64,000 nt of DNA from Polaromonas sp. JS666 (GTDB taxonomy: Bacteria; Pseudomonadota; Gammaproteobacteria; Burkholderiales; Burkholderiaceae_C): assembly GCF_000013865.1 (NCBI RefSeq), contig NC_007948.1:3286001-3350000 (forward strand), read 5' to 3'. Under the pieces are notes generated by a model. It searched no databases, was not told the DNA's origin, and saw nothing but the letters and a program-made list of their open reading frames with translations. Of this stretch, positions 27,162 to 36,713 are shown one piece after another. How positions within the stretch are numbered: the stretch's first letter is position 1; the number at the start of each line of letters is the position of its first letter. Position numbers and translations under genes: made by a program.

Positions 27162-27252
27162 AGCAAGAAAAAGCACGTCGCACGCACTGAGCTGGGTCGT
27201 CACAACAAAAGCCCCAGATGCGGGACTCAAATGCGAGGCCCGAATGCAGGAA

Positions 27253-28338
27253 TTATGGCGAGAGGGGTCGCACCTTGGCCGCGCCGCGTACAGGCAGTTG
27301 ACGGGATTCAACGCTTCTGTACAACACCGCGCCCGCCAGCAGGGACAACAGGAAGGCGGCCAGCAAGCCCAGCGCGTTGGCCATCAACTGGGTGGGCCAG
27401 AAAAAACCCACCACGGCATTGACCAGAAGGTTCACCGGGAAGTGAATCAGAAACACCGAGTACGAAATCTGGCCGAGTTTTAACAGCCAGAGGGGCTCCC
27501 GCCATTGCCGGGCAACAGCGCTTGTTTGCAGCCACACCAGGCCCAGCGCCACCAGCAGCGCCAGGGCAATACGGCCCCTGAAATCAAGCAGCAAGGCCGC
27601 CACGCCGAGCAGGACAATGGCCAGCAGCCACTGCTCCCGTTGGGCTTGGCTTGCCGCCCGCGAGGCCCAGAAAGCCAGCATGCCCAAGGTGTAGGAACCC
27701 AGGAAATACAGCGCCGTCACGTCCAGACCGGCGTGGCGGTTGAAGAAGAACAGCGATGCCGCTCCCAGCAACAGTATCAGACCCACGCCGAGGTGCGCCG
27801 GCACCTGCGGCCAGCGCTGCCGCAGCGCGCGTGCGCCAGCAAACACCAGCACACTGCTGACGAACAGCTGAAAATCAATCGCCACATACCAGACACCCGC
27901 CGACAGGGCCTCCTGGCCCAGCACATCCTGCAGCAGCAGTACGTGGGCAACTACCTGCAGCAAAGTCGGCGCAGCAGGCACAGACGGGTGCGCAAACCAC
28001 GGCCGCACCAACGCGGCCACCAGCACGCACACAGCCAGCGCCACCAGATAGGGCGGCACCAGCCGGCGGTAGCGGCGAAGCATCAACCGGCCCGGTTGCG
28101 TGAAAGCCGCCCAGCCCTCGGGCGCCAGCGAACTGGCAGCCAGAAAACCGCCCACCACCAGAAACACCTGCACCGCCATCCGGCCATAGTCGTAAAGCCA
28201 GCCCGTCAGGCCCGGCACAACCGTGTGAACCACGTCCGACATCGGCCCGTAAAAAGCCAGATGGTGCCAGACGATCAGGGCGCAGGCGATGCCCTTGAGG
28301 GCATCAATGCCGTGCAGGCGCTGGTCGGCTGAACGCAT
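27253..28338 (-). CDS. Acyltransferase family 3 membrane protein
   Basis: 361-residue integral membrane acyltransferase. It begins MRSADQRLHGIDALKGIACA and has the family histidine in LIVWHHLAFYG near residue 25, with about ten hydrophobic segments (for example GVGLILLLGAASLFFF and GRIALALLVALGLVWL). Members O-acetylate or otherwise acylate sugars of lipopolysaccharide, exopolysaccharide or periplasmic glucans. No polysaccharide genes are near, so the acceptor cannot be named. It is the downstream neighbour of the nitronate monooxygenase gene on the same strand (42 bases), but a common function is not obvious. Confidence 0.85.
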   Translation of the reverse strand: MRSADQRLHGIDALKGIACALIVWHHLAFYGPMSDVVHTVVPGLTGWLYDYGRMAVQVFLVVGGFLAASSLAPEGWAAFTQPGRLMLRRYRRLVPPYLVALAVCVLVAALVRPWFAHPSVPAAPTLLQVVAHVLLLQDVLGQEALSAGVWYVAIDFQLFVSSVLVFAGARALRQRWPQVPAHLGVGLILLLGAASLFFFNRHAGLDVTALYFLGSYTLGMLAFWASRAASQAQREQWLLAIVLLGVAALLLDFRGRIALALLVALGLVWLQTSAVARQWREPLWLLKLGQISYSVFLIHFPVNLLVNAVVGFFWPTQLMANALGLLAAFLLSLLAGAVLYRSVESRQLPVRGAAKVRPLSP

Positions 28339-28380
28339 GAGGGCGGGATGAAAGCCGACGCGAAATGCTAGGGCACCCGC

Positions 28381-29334
28381 CTAGAGAGCCAGCCGAATGC
28401 GCGCGTCTTCGTACTCACGCTTGAGCTGGGCTACAAATTCTGCGGCGCTCTGCACCTTGCTGACCGGGCCGATGCCCTGGCCGCAACCCCAGATGTCCTT
28501 CCAGGCCTTGGACTTGTCGCCGCCAAAGTTCATCTTGCTCGGATCGCTCTCGGGCAGGTTCTCGGGGTCCATGCCCGCGGCCCGGATGGACGGGGCAAGG
28601 TAGTTGCCGTGCACGCCGGTAAAGAGATTGCTGTAAATGATGTCGTCGGAATTGCCTTCAACGATCGCCTGCTTGTAGGCGTCGGAGGCGCGGGCTTCTT
28701 CCGTGGCGATAAACGCCGAACCGATGTACGCAAAGTCGGCGCCCATGGCGCGCGCGGCCAGCACCGCGCCACCGGTCGAGATGGCGCCAGACAGCGCCAG
28801 CGGGCCGTCAAACCACTGGCGAATTTCCTGGATCAGGGCAAACGGGCTCTTGACGCCCGCATGGCCACCCGCGCCGGCCGCCACGGCAATCAGGCCGTCG
28901 GCACCCTTTTCGATCGCCTTGCGCGCATGCTTGTTGTTGATGATGTCGTGCAGCACCACGCCGCCGTAACTGTGGGCCGCGGCGTTGATGTCTTCGCGCG
29001 CGCCCAGGCTGGTGATGCAGATGGGCACCTTGTACTTCACGCACAGCGCCATGTCATGCTCCAGCCGCTCGTTGGACTTGTGCACGATCTGGTTGATGGC
29101 AAACGGTGCGGCAGGCTTGTCAGGATTGGCTTTGTTATACGCCGCCAAGGTCTCGGTGATCTCGGCCAGCCAGTCTTCCAGCTGCGCGGCGGGACGTGCA
29201 TTGAGCGCAGGCATGGCGCCGACCACGCCGGCCTTGCATTGCTCGATCACCAGCTGGGGGTTGCTGATGATGAACAGCGGCGAGCCAATGATGGGCAACG
29301 GCAGGTTGTTCAGCGGTGCGGGAAGTCTGGACAT
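28381..29334 (-). CDS. Nitronate monooxygenase (2-nitropropane dioxygenase family)
   Basis: 317-residue FMN-dependent TIM-barrel enzyme. It starts MSRLPAPLNNLPLPIIGSPL; the FMN phosphate-binding blocks GADGLIAVAAGAGGHAG and GAISTGGAVLAARAMGADFAYIGSAF, the catalytic His within GAGGHAG, and the FTGVHGNYLAPSIRAAG segment are clear. Family enzymes oxidise nitronates, with some members acting on other electron-poor substrates. ATG 29334 is preferred over the TTG 12 bases upstream. The acyl-CoA dehydrogenase gene lies 99 bases upstream on the same strand, a pairing often seen in fatty acid gene neighbourhoods. Confidence 0.88.
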   Translation of the reverse strand: MSRLPAPLNNLPLPIIGSPLFIISNPQLVIEQCKAGVVGAMPALNARPAAQLEDWLAEITETLAAYNKANPDKPAAPFAINQIVHKSNERLEHDMALCVKYKVPICITSLGAREDINAAAHSYGGVVLHDIINNKHARKAIEKGADGLIAVAAGAGGHAGVKSPFALIQEIRQWFDGPLALSGAISTGGAVLAARAMGADFAYIGSAFIATEEARASDAYKQAIVEGNSDDIIYSNLFTGVHGNYLAPSIRAAGMDPENLPESDPSKMNFGGDKSKAWKDIWGCGQGIGPVSKVQSAAEFVAQLKREYEDARIRLAL

Positions 29335-29407
29335 GGTGTCTTTCAACAGGTCAGTAAAACAACATTTTCAAAAAATGACGCTAGCCCATTGTTAACGGGC
29401 GCAACCA

Positions 29408-29424
29408 GCTACTAATTTAATAGC
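29408..29424. repeat. 17-bp dispersed palindrome, copy 3
   Basis: GCTACTAATTTAATAGC, 10 bases past the end of the acyl-CoA dehydrogenase gene. Followed by GGAC like copy 2. Confidence 0.6.
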
Positions 29425-29433
29425 GGACGGGTT

Positions 29434-31224
29434 TTAGAATGCGTCCAGTGCCAGGGCAGTCACGCAGTCCGCACCTTCGACAATGCTGTCGCGCATGCCG
29501 GGCGCCTTGGTCAGCAGGTGGTCGGCATAAAAACGGGCGGTGGTGATTTTGGCCTTCATGAAATCGGCGTCCACGCCCTGGGCAAGCTGCTCCTGGGCCA
29601 CCAGTAATGAACGCGCCATCTGCCAGCCGGCCACCACGTTGCCTGCCAGCATCAGGTAGGGCACGCTGCCGGCAAACACGGCGTTCGGGCTGGCCTTGGT
29701 GTTGCCCGCCACAAACTCGACCACATCCACCAATGCTTCACGGGCGGCCTTCAGCCGCCTGGCCACCGCCACTGCGTCGGCATTGCCCTGCCGGATCAGT
29801 TCGCTTTCAGTCGCTTCAATCTGCTTCGCAATCGCCTTGGCTGTCTGGCCGCCATCGCGCGAGGTCTTGCGGCCCACCAGGTCGTTGGCCTGGATGGCCG
29901 TCGTGCCTTCGTAAATGGTCAGGATCTTGGCATCGCGCATGTACTGCGCCGCGCCGGTCTCCTCGATGAAACCCATGCCGCCGTGGACCTGCACGCCCAG
30001 CGAAGTGACTTCCAGGCTCATCTCGGTGCTGTAGCCCTTGACCAGCGGCACCATGAACTCGTAGAAGGCCTGGTTTTGTTTGCGCACTTCGGCATCAGGA
30101 TGGTGGTGCGATGCATCGTAGGCCGCCGCGGCGACCGACGCCATGGCGCGGCACCCTTCGATGTAGGCGCGCATGGTCATCAGCATGCGCTTGACGTCGG
30201 GGTGATGAATGATGGGCGCGCTGGCCTTGATCGATCCGTCAACGGGTCGGCTCTGCACCCGCTCCCGGGCAAAGCTCACCGCCTTCTGGTAAGCGCGCTC
30301 GGCCACGGCAATGCCCTGCATGCCGACGGCATAGCGCGCCGCATTCATCATGATGAACATGTACTCCAGCCCGCGGTTTTCTTCACCGACGATATAGCCG
30401 ACGGCGCCGCCGTGGTCGCCATACTGCAGCACGGCCGTGGGCGATGCCTTGATGCCCAGCTTGTGCTCGATGCTGACGCAATGCACATCGTTGCGCGCGC
30501 CCAGGGAACCGTCCTCGTTGACCAGAAACTTGGGCACGACAAACAGGCTGATGCCCTTCACGCCTTCGGGTGCGCCGGTCACGCGCGCCAGCACCAGGTG
30601 CACGATGTTCTCGGCCATGTCGTGCTCACCGTAGGTGATGAATATCTTGGTGCCGAACACCTTGTAGGTGCCATCGGGCTGCGGTTCGGCGCGGCTGCGC
30701 ACCATGGCGAGGTCAGAGCCCGCCTGCGGCTCGGTCAGGTTCATGGTGCCGGTCCACTGTCCGCTGACCAGCTTTTCAAGGTAGATGGCCTTCAGATCAT
30801 CGGAGCCGGCCGTCAGCAGGGCTTCGATGGCGCCGTCACTGAGCAGCGGGCACAGGGCAAAACTCATGTTGGCCGAATTGAGCATCTCGCCACAGGCCGC
30901 GCCTATGGTCTTGGGCAGGCCCTGGCCGCCAAACTCGGCCGGATGCTGCAGGCCCTGCCAACCACCTTCCGCGTATTGTTTGAAGGCCTGCTTGAAACCA
31001 GGGGTGGTGGTGACCACGCCATCTTTCCAGCTCGAAGGATTTTTGTCGCCCTCCCAGTTCAGCGGCGACAGCACGTCCTGGTTGAACCTGGCGCACTCTT
31101 CAAGCACCGCCTGCGCCGTCTCGAAACCGGCGTCTTCAAAGCCGGGAATTTGCGCCACCTGGTCGATGCGGGCCAGGTGCCTGATATCGAACAGCATGTC
31201 CTTCAGAGGGGCTACGTAACTCAT
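29434..31224 (-). CDS. Acyl-CoA dehydrogenase with C-terminal extension
   Basis: 596-residue FAD enzyme, paralogue of the one at 6.1-7.8 kb. ATG 31224 (MSYVAPLKDMLF) has a GGAGAGACAA ribosome site; the extra upstream codons do not. Blocks present are NLTEPQAGSDLAMVRSRA, TYGEHDMAENIVHLVLAR, the region around HGGMGFIEETGAAQYMRDA and catalytic Glu in LTIYEGTTAIQANDLVGRK, then the extra C-terminal helical domain. It is probably a medium or long-chain fatty acyl-CoA dehydrogenase. The two Etf genes that would take its electrons are just upstream on the same strand, separated by a terminator. Confidence 0.92.
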   Translation of the reverse strand: MSYVAPLKDMLFDIRHLARIDQVAQIPGFEDAGFETAQAVLEECARFNQDVLSPLNWEGDKNPSSWKDGVVTTTPGFKQAFKQYAEGGWQGLQHPAEFGGQGLPKTIGAACGEMLNSANMSFALCPLLSDGAIEALLTAGSDDLKAIYLEKLVSGQWTGTMNLTEPQAGSDLAMVRSRAEPQPDGTYKVFGTKIFITYGEHDMAENIVHLVLARVTGAPEGVKGISLFVVPKFLVNEDGSLGARNDVHCVSIEHKLGIKASPTAVLQYGDHGGAVGYIVGEENRGLEYMFIMMNAARYAVGMQGIAVAERAYQKAVSFARERVQSRPVDGSIKASAPIIHHPDVKRMLMTMRAYIEGCRAMASVAAAAYDASHHHPDAEVRKQNQAFYEFMVPLVKGYSTEMSLEVTSLGVQVHGGMGFIEETGAAQYMRDAKILTIYEGTTAIQANDLVGRKTSRDGGQTAKAIAKQIEATESELIRQGNADAVAVARRLKAAREALVDVVEFVAGNTKASPNAVFAGSVPYLMLAGNVVAGWQMARSLLVAQEQLAQGVDADFMKAKITTARFYADHLLTKAPGMRDSIVEGADCVTALALDAF

Positions 31225-31277
31225 TTGTCTCTCCACTTTTTTCATTGCGGCCGTCGGGGTGCGGCCGTTCCAGATAC

Positions 31278-31305
31278 AAAAAGGGCGTCAATCAAGACGC
31301 CCTTT
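31278..31305 (-). terminator. Intrinsic terminator after etfBA
   Basis: On the minus strand AAAGGGCGTC pairs perfectly with GACGCCCTTT (10 bp, loop of six) and runs into TTTTTG. It ends the etfBA transcript before the acyl-CoA dehydrogenase gene. Confidence 0.85.
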
Positions 31306-31312
31306 CAGGGGA

Positions 31313-32254
31313 TTACAGTGCCGCAACCAGCTCGGGCACAGCGGTGAACAGGTCAGCCTCCAGCCCGTAATCAGCAACGCTGAAAATCGGTGCCTCGGGG
31401 TCCTTGTTGATCGCCACGATGACCTTGCTGTCCTTCATGCCGGCCAGGTGCTGGATGGCGCCCGAGATGCCCGCGGCGATGTAGAGCTGCGGCGCCACGA
31501 TCTTGCCGGTCTGGCCCACTTGCCAGTCGTTGGGCGCATAGCCCGCATCGACCGCGGCACGCGAAGCGCCCAATGCGGCACCCAGCTTGTCAGCCAGCGG
31601 CAGCATGACTTCGTTGAACTTCTCGGCAGAACCGAGCGCACGGCCGCCCGACACGATGATCTTGGCGGCGGTCAGTTCGGGGCGGTCGCTCTTGGCGATC
31701 TCGGAGCCGACAAACGACGACTTGCCGCTGTCGGCCACACCTGCCAGCGTTTCCACGACAGCCGAGCCACCCGTGGCGGCTGCCGCATCGAAGCCCGTGG
31801 TGCGCACGGTGATGACTTTGGTGGCGTCCAGGCTTTGCACAATGGCAATCGCATTGCCGGCATAGATGGGGCGCTCAAAGGTATCCACCGCATCGACCTT
31901 GGTGATGTCGGAAATCTGGCCGACATCCAGCGTGGCCGCCACGCGCGGGGCGATGTTCTTGCCCGAGGCGGTGGCCGGAAACAGGATGTGCGAATAGCTG
32001 GCGGCGATGGCGACCACCTGCGCGGCCATGTTTTCCGCCAGGCCGTGCTCAAAGTGCACGCCATCGACGTGGATGACTTTGGCGACGCCGACGATCTGGC
32101 TGGTGGCCTGGGCTGCAGCTTCGGCACCCTTGCCGGCCACCAGCACATGCACCTCGCCACCACACTGGGTGGCAGCGGTCACGGTGTTGAGGGTCGCGGG
32201 TTTGATGGCGTTGTTGTCGTGTTCGGCTACTACGAGTACAGCAAGTGCGGTCAT
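31313..32254 (-). CDS. etfA: Electron transfer flavoprotein alpha subunit
   Basis: 313-residue FAD-binding subunit of the heterodimeric electron transfer flavoprotein, which takes electrons from acyl-CoA dehydrogenases and passes them to Etf-ubiquinone oxidoreductase. The N-terminal domain begins [20 protein letters not shown]; the C-terminal FAD domain has [31 protein letters not shown] and [14 protein letters not shown], all diagnostic. Nine bases after etfB on the same strand. It serves both acyl-CoA dehydrogenases in the window and others elsewhere. Confidence 0.98.
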   Translation of the reverse strand: MTALAVLVVAEHDNNAIKPATLNTVTAATQCGGEVHVLVAGKGAEAAAQATSQIVGVAKVIHVDGVHFEHGLAENMAAQVVAIAASYSHILFPATASGKNIAPRVAATLDVGQISDITKVDAVDTFERPIYAGNAIAIVQSLDATKVITVRTTGFDAAAATGGSAVVETLAGVADSGKSSFVGSEIAKSDRPELTAAKIIVSGGRALGSAEKFNEVMLPLADKLGAALGASRAAVDAGYAPNDWQVGQTGKIVAPQLYIAAGISGAIQHLAGMKDSKVIVAINKDPEAPIFSVADYGLEADLFTAVPELVAAL

Positions 32255-32263
32255 GTCAATTCC

Positions 32264-33013
32264 TTAGATTACTTTGGCTTCGTTCCTGAGCTTGTCCACC
32301 AGGGCGGCGACATCGGCAACTTTCACACCGGCGCTGCGCTTGGGCGGCTCGCTGACCTTCAGGGTCTTGATGCGCGGCTTGACGTCCACGCCGAGGTCTT
32401 CCGGCTTGACGTTGTCGAGCTGCTTTTTCTTGGCCTTCATGATGTTGGGCAGCGTCACATAGCGCGGCTCGTTCAAACGCAGGTCGGTGGTGATGATGGC
32501 GGGCAGCGTGAGGGCCAGCGTTTCCAGGCCGCCGTCGACTTCGCGCGTGACTTTGGCCTGGCCGCCTTCGACTTCCACTTTGGAAGCGAAGGTGGCTTGC
32601 GGCCAGCCCAGCAGCGCGGCGAGCATCTGGCCGGTCTGGTTGCAGTCGTCATCAATGGCCTGCTTGCCCAGGATCACCAGTTGGGGTTGCTCCTTGTCGA
32701 CCAGGGCCTTGAGCAGCTTGGCCACGGCCAGCGGCTGCAGTTCTTCGGCGGTCTCGACCAGGATGGCGCGGTCGGCGCCGATGGCCATGGCGGTGCGCAG
32801 GGTTTCCTGGCACTGCAGCACGCCGCAGCTGACGGCGATGACTTCGGTGACCACGCCCTTTTCCTTCAGGCGGGTCGCCTCTTCGATGGCAATCTCGTCA
32901 AACGGGTTCATGCTCATCTTGACGTTGGCGATGTCGACGCCGGTGCCGTCGGATTTGACGCGGACTTTCACGTTGTAGTCGACTACACGCTTGACGGGTA
33001 CCAAGACCTTCAT
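32264..33013 (-). CDS. etfB: Electron transfer flavoprotein beta subunit
   Basis: 249-residue AMP-binding subunit of Etf. It starts [20 protein letters not shown], followed by the [22 protein letters not shown] block and the signature around [21 protein letters not shown], all standard. First gene of etfBA. A 140-base leader separates it from a TATAAT box and a TetR-type palindrome upstream, so the operon may be controlled by a fatty-acid-responsive TetR regulator such as PsrA or FadR-like proteins. Confidence 0.98.
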   Translation of the reverse strand: MKVLVPVKRVVDYNVKVRVKSDGTGVDIANVKMSMNPFDEIAIEEATRLKEKGVVTEVIAVSCGVLQCQETLRTAMAIGADRAILVETAEELQPLAVAKLLKALVDKEQPQLVILGKQAIDDDCNQTGQMLAALLGWPQATFASKVEVEGGQAKVTREVDGGLETLALTLPAIITTDLRLNEPRYVTLPNIMKAKKKQLDNVKPEDLGVDVKPRIKTLKVSEPPKRSAGVKVADVAALVDKLRNEAKVI

Positions 33014-33140
33014 TTCAGGGCTCCAGAGTTTGTTAATTGACGTTGACGTAAACGTAAGCCTTGCATTCTATGCTGCGGCCTTCGTGGTGCGGGCGGCCAA
33101 CTTGTTGCCCGGAGGGTTATCCGCGGCAGCAAGCAAAAAA

Positions 33141-33165
33141 AGAACGGTCGTTCTATTTCATTATA
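33141..33165 (-). promoter_or_regulatory. etfBA promoter with TetR-type operator
   Basis: On the minus strand a consensus TATAAT (33165-33160) is followed by the dyad AGAACG-N2-CGTTCT (33154-33141), which would cover the transcription start. No strong -35 is visible. A dyad of this kind is typical of TetR-family repressors. It lies about 130 bases before etfB. Confidence 0.6.
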
Positions 33166-33269
33166 AATGGCTCCCCCAGAGGAATTAGAGCATCCCTACC
33201 AAACAGCTGTCGTGCAGGCGTCAATTGGGGAATCGCCCCGGGGACGCCGACGCCCTGCGCTGCGGCAAC

Positions 33270-34604
33270 TCAGGAAGTCCTGGCGCCCTCCACACCGCTG
33301 ACACGCGTATGGATCACCCGCTGCGGATACGGAATCTCGATACCGTTCTCACGCAGGGCCTTCAGCACCTCCAGGTTGATGCTGGAGCGCAGGTTTTGCT
33401 GGCCGTTTTCGGGGTCGGTCATCCAGTAGTTGAGCGTGAACTCCAGCCCATCGGCCCCGAAATTGGTCAGGTTCACGGAAGGCTCGGGATCGCGCAGCAC
33501 GCGCGGCTGACTGAGCGCCGCTTCGGCCAGCAAACGCATCACCAGCGCGACATCGCTGTCATAGCCCACCGACACCACGGTGGACTGCAGCACGCGCAAA
33601 TCACTGAGCGAAAGATTTTCGATGCGGTTGCTGATGAACATCTCGTTGGGCACGATGGATTCGCGGCCGGATGGTGCCCGCACGACGGTGTAGCGGGCGT
33701 TGATGTCGGTGATGCGGCCTTCGAAGGTATCGACACGCACGTTGTCCCCGATACGCACGCTGCGCTCGGCCAGCATCACGAAACCGCTCACATAGCTGGC
33801 GGCCAGTTTTTGCAGGCCAAAGCCCACACCCACGCCGATCGCGCCGCCCAGCACCGACAGTGCCGTCAGGTCAATGCCCACCGACGACAGCGCCAGCAAC
33901 AGGCCCACAAACATCAGCACCACCCGGGCGGCATTGCTCACCGCCTTGCGCAAGGACAGTTCGCCACCTGTGGCGGAGCGCAGCAGGCGCGCCTCCAGGG
34001 CCGAGGAAATCCACAGCGCGATCAACAGCACCACGCCGGCCGTCAGCGCCCCTTCAAGCATGGTGCGCACCGACAGGGTCGAGTTGCCGACCTTCCACTT
34101 GATGCCATCCAGCTCCTCAAGAATGACCGGCAGCAGGCCGCTGACCCAGAGCACCATGGCAATCCAGGCCAGCCATGAAATCGTGCGCTCCAGCGCCCGC
34201 ACCAGCGGCGCATTTTTAAACGCCACCTGCAGCACCTTGACGCCCAGGCGAATCAGCGCCAGCGCCAGCAGCACTGGAATGACCACCTTGAAGACTGCCA
34301 GCGGAAACATCCGCGCCAGCAGCGCCTGGGCCGCATAGGCAAAAGACAAAAGCAGCAGCGGGAACAGCACCCCGTCCACAATGCGCCGGCCAAAGAGGAT
34401 GGATGACTCGTCAGCACTGTGCCGGGCACGGCTGGCCACACGTACCACCAGCCAGGCCAGCAGGACGCATGCAACCAGCGAGGCCAGTTCAGTCAGCGCG
34501 GAGGGCTGGGTCAGTGCTGCAAACCAGGCATCCAGGTTATCGATGCGGGCTGGGGGACGGACGAGTGAGCTATTGGCGGGAATCAGGGCGCCGGCGCTGG
34601 CCAT
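33270..34604 (-). CDS. MscS-family mechanosensitive channel protein
   Basis: 444-residue small-conductance mechanosensitive channel relative. Five or so membrane segments occupy residues 40-260. The pore-lining TM3 region LSVLGGAIGVGVGFGLQKLAASYVSGFVML has the Gly/Ala pattern of MscS (shown in parts), followed by the beta domain ERSVRIGDNVRVDTFEGRIT and the VPNEMFISNRIENLS motif. It would open during osmotic downshock. It is longer than E. coli MscS (286) owing to an added N-terminal membrane domain. Followed after the intergenic etfBA promoter by unrelated genes; probably its own transcript, with the HDAC-like gene 121 bases upstream. Confidence 0.9.
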   Translation of the reverse strand: MASAGALIPANSSLVRPPARIDNLDAWFAALTQPSALTELASLVACVLLAWLVVRVASRARHSADESSILFGRRIVDGVLFPLLLLSFAYAAQALLARMFPLAVFKVVIPVLLALALIRLGVKVLQVAFKNAPLVRALERTISWLAWIAMVLWVSGLLPVILEELDGIKWKVGNSTLSVRTMLEGALTAGVVLLIALWISSALEARLLRSATGGELSLRKAVSNAARVVLMFVGLLLALSSVGIDLTALSVLGGAIGVGVGFGLQKLAASYVSGFVMLAERSVRIGDNVRVDTFEGRITDINARYTVVRAPSGRESIVPNEMFISNRIENLSLSDLRVLQSTVVSVGYDSDVALVMRLLAEAALSQPRVLRDPEPSVNLTNFGADGLEFTLNYWMTDPENGQQNLRSSINLEVLKALRENGIEIPYPQRVIHTRVSGVEGARTS

Positions 34605-34725
34605 GGCGGTTTCCTTTGTTCAACTGTGTTCGAATTTTTGTTCAATAAAGAGACATTTCACCGCTGTGGCGAGAAACTGTTCACACGGCCTGACGCCCGG
34701 CGGTATGCGGCGCGCATGACGCCTC

Positions 34726-35679
34726 CTACAAATCGGCCAGCACACGGATATGCGCTTCGACGCTGCGCCCCAGCGCCCGCAGGTTGTAGCCGCCTTCGAG
34801 CGACGACACGATGCGGCCCTGCGCGTGGCGCTTGGCCACATCCTTGATTCGCTGGGTGATCCACGCGTAGTCCTGCTCCACCAGTCCCAACTGGCCCAGC
34901 TCATCATCCCGGTGTGCATCGAAGCCGGCACTGATGAAAATCATCTCGGGCTTGAAGCCCTCGAGGCGCGGTATCCAGATGGTCTCGATCATTTCGCGCA
35001 CCTCCATCCCCTTGGTGTAGGCGGGCACCGGCACGTTGACCATGTTGCTGGCATGCGTTCCGGTGCCGCTGTAGGGATAAAAGGGATGCTGGAAAAAACT
35101 CACCATCAGCACGCGCTGGTCGCCGCTGAGGATGTCTTCGGTGCCATTGCCGTGGTGTACGTCGAAATCGACGACCGCCACGCGCTTGAGGCCATGACGC
35201 TCCAGGGCGTATTTGGCCGCAATGGCGACGCTGTTGAAAATGCAAAACCCCATGGCCTTGTTGTGGCAGGCATGGTGACCCGGCGGGCGCACGGCGCAAA
35301 AGGCGTTTTCGATCTCGCCGGCCATCACGCTGTCGGTGGCCGCGAGCGCGGCACCGGCGGCACGCAGGGCGGCGTTCCAGGAGTGGACGTTGAGTGCGGT
35401 GTCCGGGTCAATCTGCGCATAGGCCGGCCCACCCGCGTCAATGTCGTCGGCCAGGTGATCGCTCAGGCCGCGGATCGCCGCCACCATCATGCGGTCGTGC
35501 GCCAGCTCGATGTCGCCCAGTGCAGCCAGCGGCGCCTCGCGCCGGTCCAGCGCATCCGCAACGCCCGAGGCCAGCAACCGGTCTTCAATGGCGTCGAGCC
35601 GCTCGGGGCATTCGGGATGCCCCGGACCCATCTCGTGCATCCGGCAGTCTTTGTGAGTGAAATAACCAGTCGCGTTCAT
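34726..35679 (-). CDS. Class II histone deacetylase-like amidohydrolase
   Basis: 317-residue arginase/deacetylase-fold enzyme like bacterial acetylpolyamine amidohydrolase and HDAH. Zinc and catalytic motifs are complete: RPPGHHACHNKAMGFCIFN, VDFDVHHGNGTEDI (zinc ligands), SAGFDAHRDDELGQL and the EGGYNLRALG end with a glycine-tyrosine turn. It could deacetylate polyamines, small amides or acetyl-lysine. ATG 35679 gives the normal start TGYFTHKDCRMHEMGPGHPE; an earlier in-frame ATG at 35712 would overlap the start of the divergent moxR gene. The divergent pair is separated by only 31 bases. Confidence 0.92.
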   Translation of the reverse strand: MNATGYFTHKDCRMHEMGPGHPECPERLDAIEDRLLASGVADALDRREAPLAALGDIELAHDRMMVAAIRGLSDHLADDIDAGGPAYAQIDPDTALNVHSWNAALRAAGAALAATDSVMAGEIENAFCAVRPPGHHACHNKAMGFCIFNSVAIAAKYALERHGLKRVAVVDFDVHHGNGTEDILSGDQRVLMVSFFQHPFYPYSGTGTHASNMVNVPVPAYTKGMEVREMIETIWIPRLEGFKPEMIFISAGFDAHRDDELGQLGLVEQDYAWITQRIKDVAKRHAQGRIVSSLEGGYNLRALGRSVEAHIRVLADL

Positions 35680-35710
35680 AGCATGAAAATTTTGCGGTAA
35701 GGTTGACGAC

Positions 35711-36631
35711 ATGAACGTCAAAGAAAAACTTCAAGCGCTCCTGAATCAGCTTAACACGGTCATTGTCGGCAAGTCCTCACAAGTGCAAGACTGTGTAGCC
35801 TGCCTGCTCGCAGGGGGTCATCTGCTGATTGAAGACGTTCCCGGCGTGGGTAAAACCACCCTGGCCCATGCGCTGTCGCGCTCGTTCGGCCTGCAGTTTT
35901 CCCGCGTGCAATTCACGGCCGATTTGATGCCCAGCGATTTGTCGGGCGTCTCGATCTACGAGCGCCAGAAGGAAAGTTTTGTCTTCCATCCCGGCCCCGT
36001 GTTCGCCCAGGTGCTGCTGGCCGACGAAATCAACCGGGCCAGCCCCAAGACCCAGAGCGCGCTGCTGGAGGCCATGGAAGAAAAGCAGGTCACCGTGGAA
36101 GGCGAAACGCGCCCCCTGCCCGTGCCCTTTTTTGTCATCGCCACGCAAAACCCGCACGACCAGCTGGGCACCTATGCCCTGCCCGAGTCGCAGCTGGACC
36201 GTTTTCACATGCGTATCTCGCTGGGCTACCCCGACCGCGCGGCCGAACGCGAGCTGCTCCGGGGCGGCGACCGGCGCGAGATGGTCGACAAGCTGCCGGC
36301 ACTGCTGGCGCCGCACGACCTGCTGGAGCTGCAACAGCTGGTCGCGCAGGTGCATGCCGCGGACCCCTTGCTGAACTATCTGCAGGACCTGGTGGCGGCC
36401 ACGCGCTCGGGGCGCTGGTTTCTGCAGGGCCTGAGCCCGCGGGCCGGCATCGCCGTCATGCGCGCCGCCAGGGCGCAGGCCTTCCTGGACGGCCGCGACT
36501 ATGTCGCCCCCGACGACATCGCCGCCGTGCTGCCGCAGACCGCAGCGCACCGCCTCATTCCCGTCAGCGATGCCGGCCGCGGCTCCGTGGAACAGGTACG
36601 CGCCATGCTGGAAGCCGTGCCCTTGCCATGA
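35711..36631 (+). CDS. MoxR-family AAA+ ATPase
   Basis: 306-residue AAA+ chaperone of the MoxR family. Walker A is VPGVGKTTLAHALSRS near residues 45-60, Walker B VLLADEINRASPKTQSALLEAM, sensor 1 ATQNPHDQLGTYALPESQLDRF, and a C-terminal lid GRWFLQGLSPRAGIAVMRAA. MoxR ATPases act with von Willebrand or DUF58 partner proteins in maturation of envelope or metalloenzyme complexes. Here the DUF58 gene follows after 82 bases containing a REP-like element and then a TgpA-like transglutaminase gene, the standard moxR-DUF58-tgpA set. Confidence 0.95.
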   Translation: MNVKEKLQALLNQLNTVIVGKSSQVQDCVACLLAGGHLLIEDVPGVGKTTLAHALSRSFGLQFSRVQFTADLMPSDLSGVSIYERQKESFVFHPGPVFAQVLLADEINRASPKTQSALLEAMEEKQVTVEGETRPLPVPFFVIATQNPHDQLGTYALPESQLDRFHMRISLGYPDRAAERELLRGGDRREMVDKLPALLAPHDLLELQQLVAQVHAADPLLNYLQDLVAATRSGRWFLQGLSPRAGIAVMRAARAQAFLDGRDYVAPDDIAAVLPQTAAHRLIPVSDAGRGSVEQVRAMLEAVPLP

Positions 36632-36640
36632 AAGAGCTTT

Positions 36641-36711
36641 GTCATTGCGGACTTGATCCGCAATCCACCGCCGCAACAGCCTGGATTCCGGCTCAAGGCC
36701 GGAATGACAAA
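36641..36711. repeat. REP-like bipartite element between moxR and DUF58 genes
   Basis: Two neighbouring hairpins, TTGCGGA-CTTGA-TCCGCAA at 36645-36663 and TTCCGGC-TCAAG-GCCGGAA near 36686-36704, bracketed by GTCATT and AATGAC. Such paired units are a repeat type common in beta-proteobacterial intergenic DNA. Confidence 0.75.
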
Positions 36712-36713
36712 CG

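Noticed and set aside
27253..28338. Plus-strand frame opposite the acyltransferase gene
   Set aside because: Glutamine/histidine-rich shadow; the minus-strand membrane protein is convincing.
29983..33040. Long plus-strand frames opposite the acyl-CoA dehydrogenase and etfBA
   Set aside because: Antisense shadows; the minus-strand products carry full family motifs.
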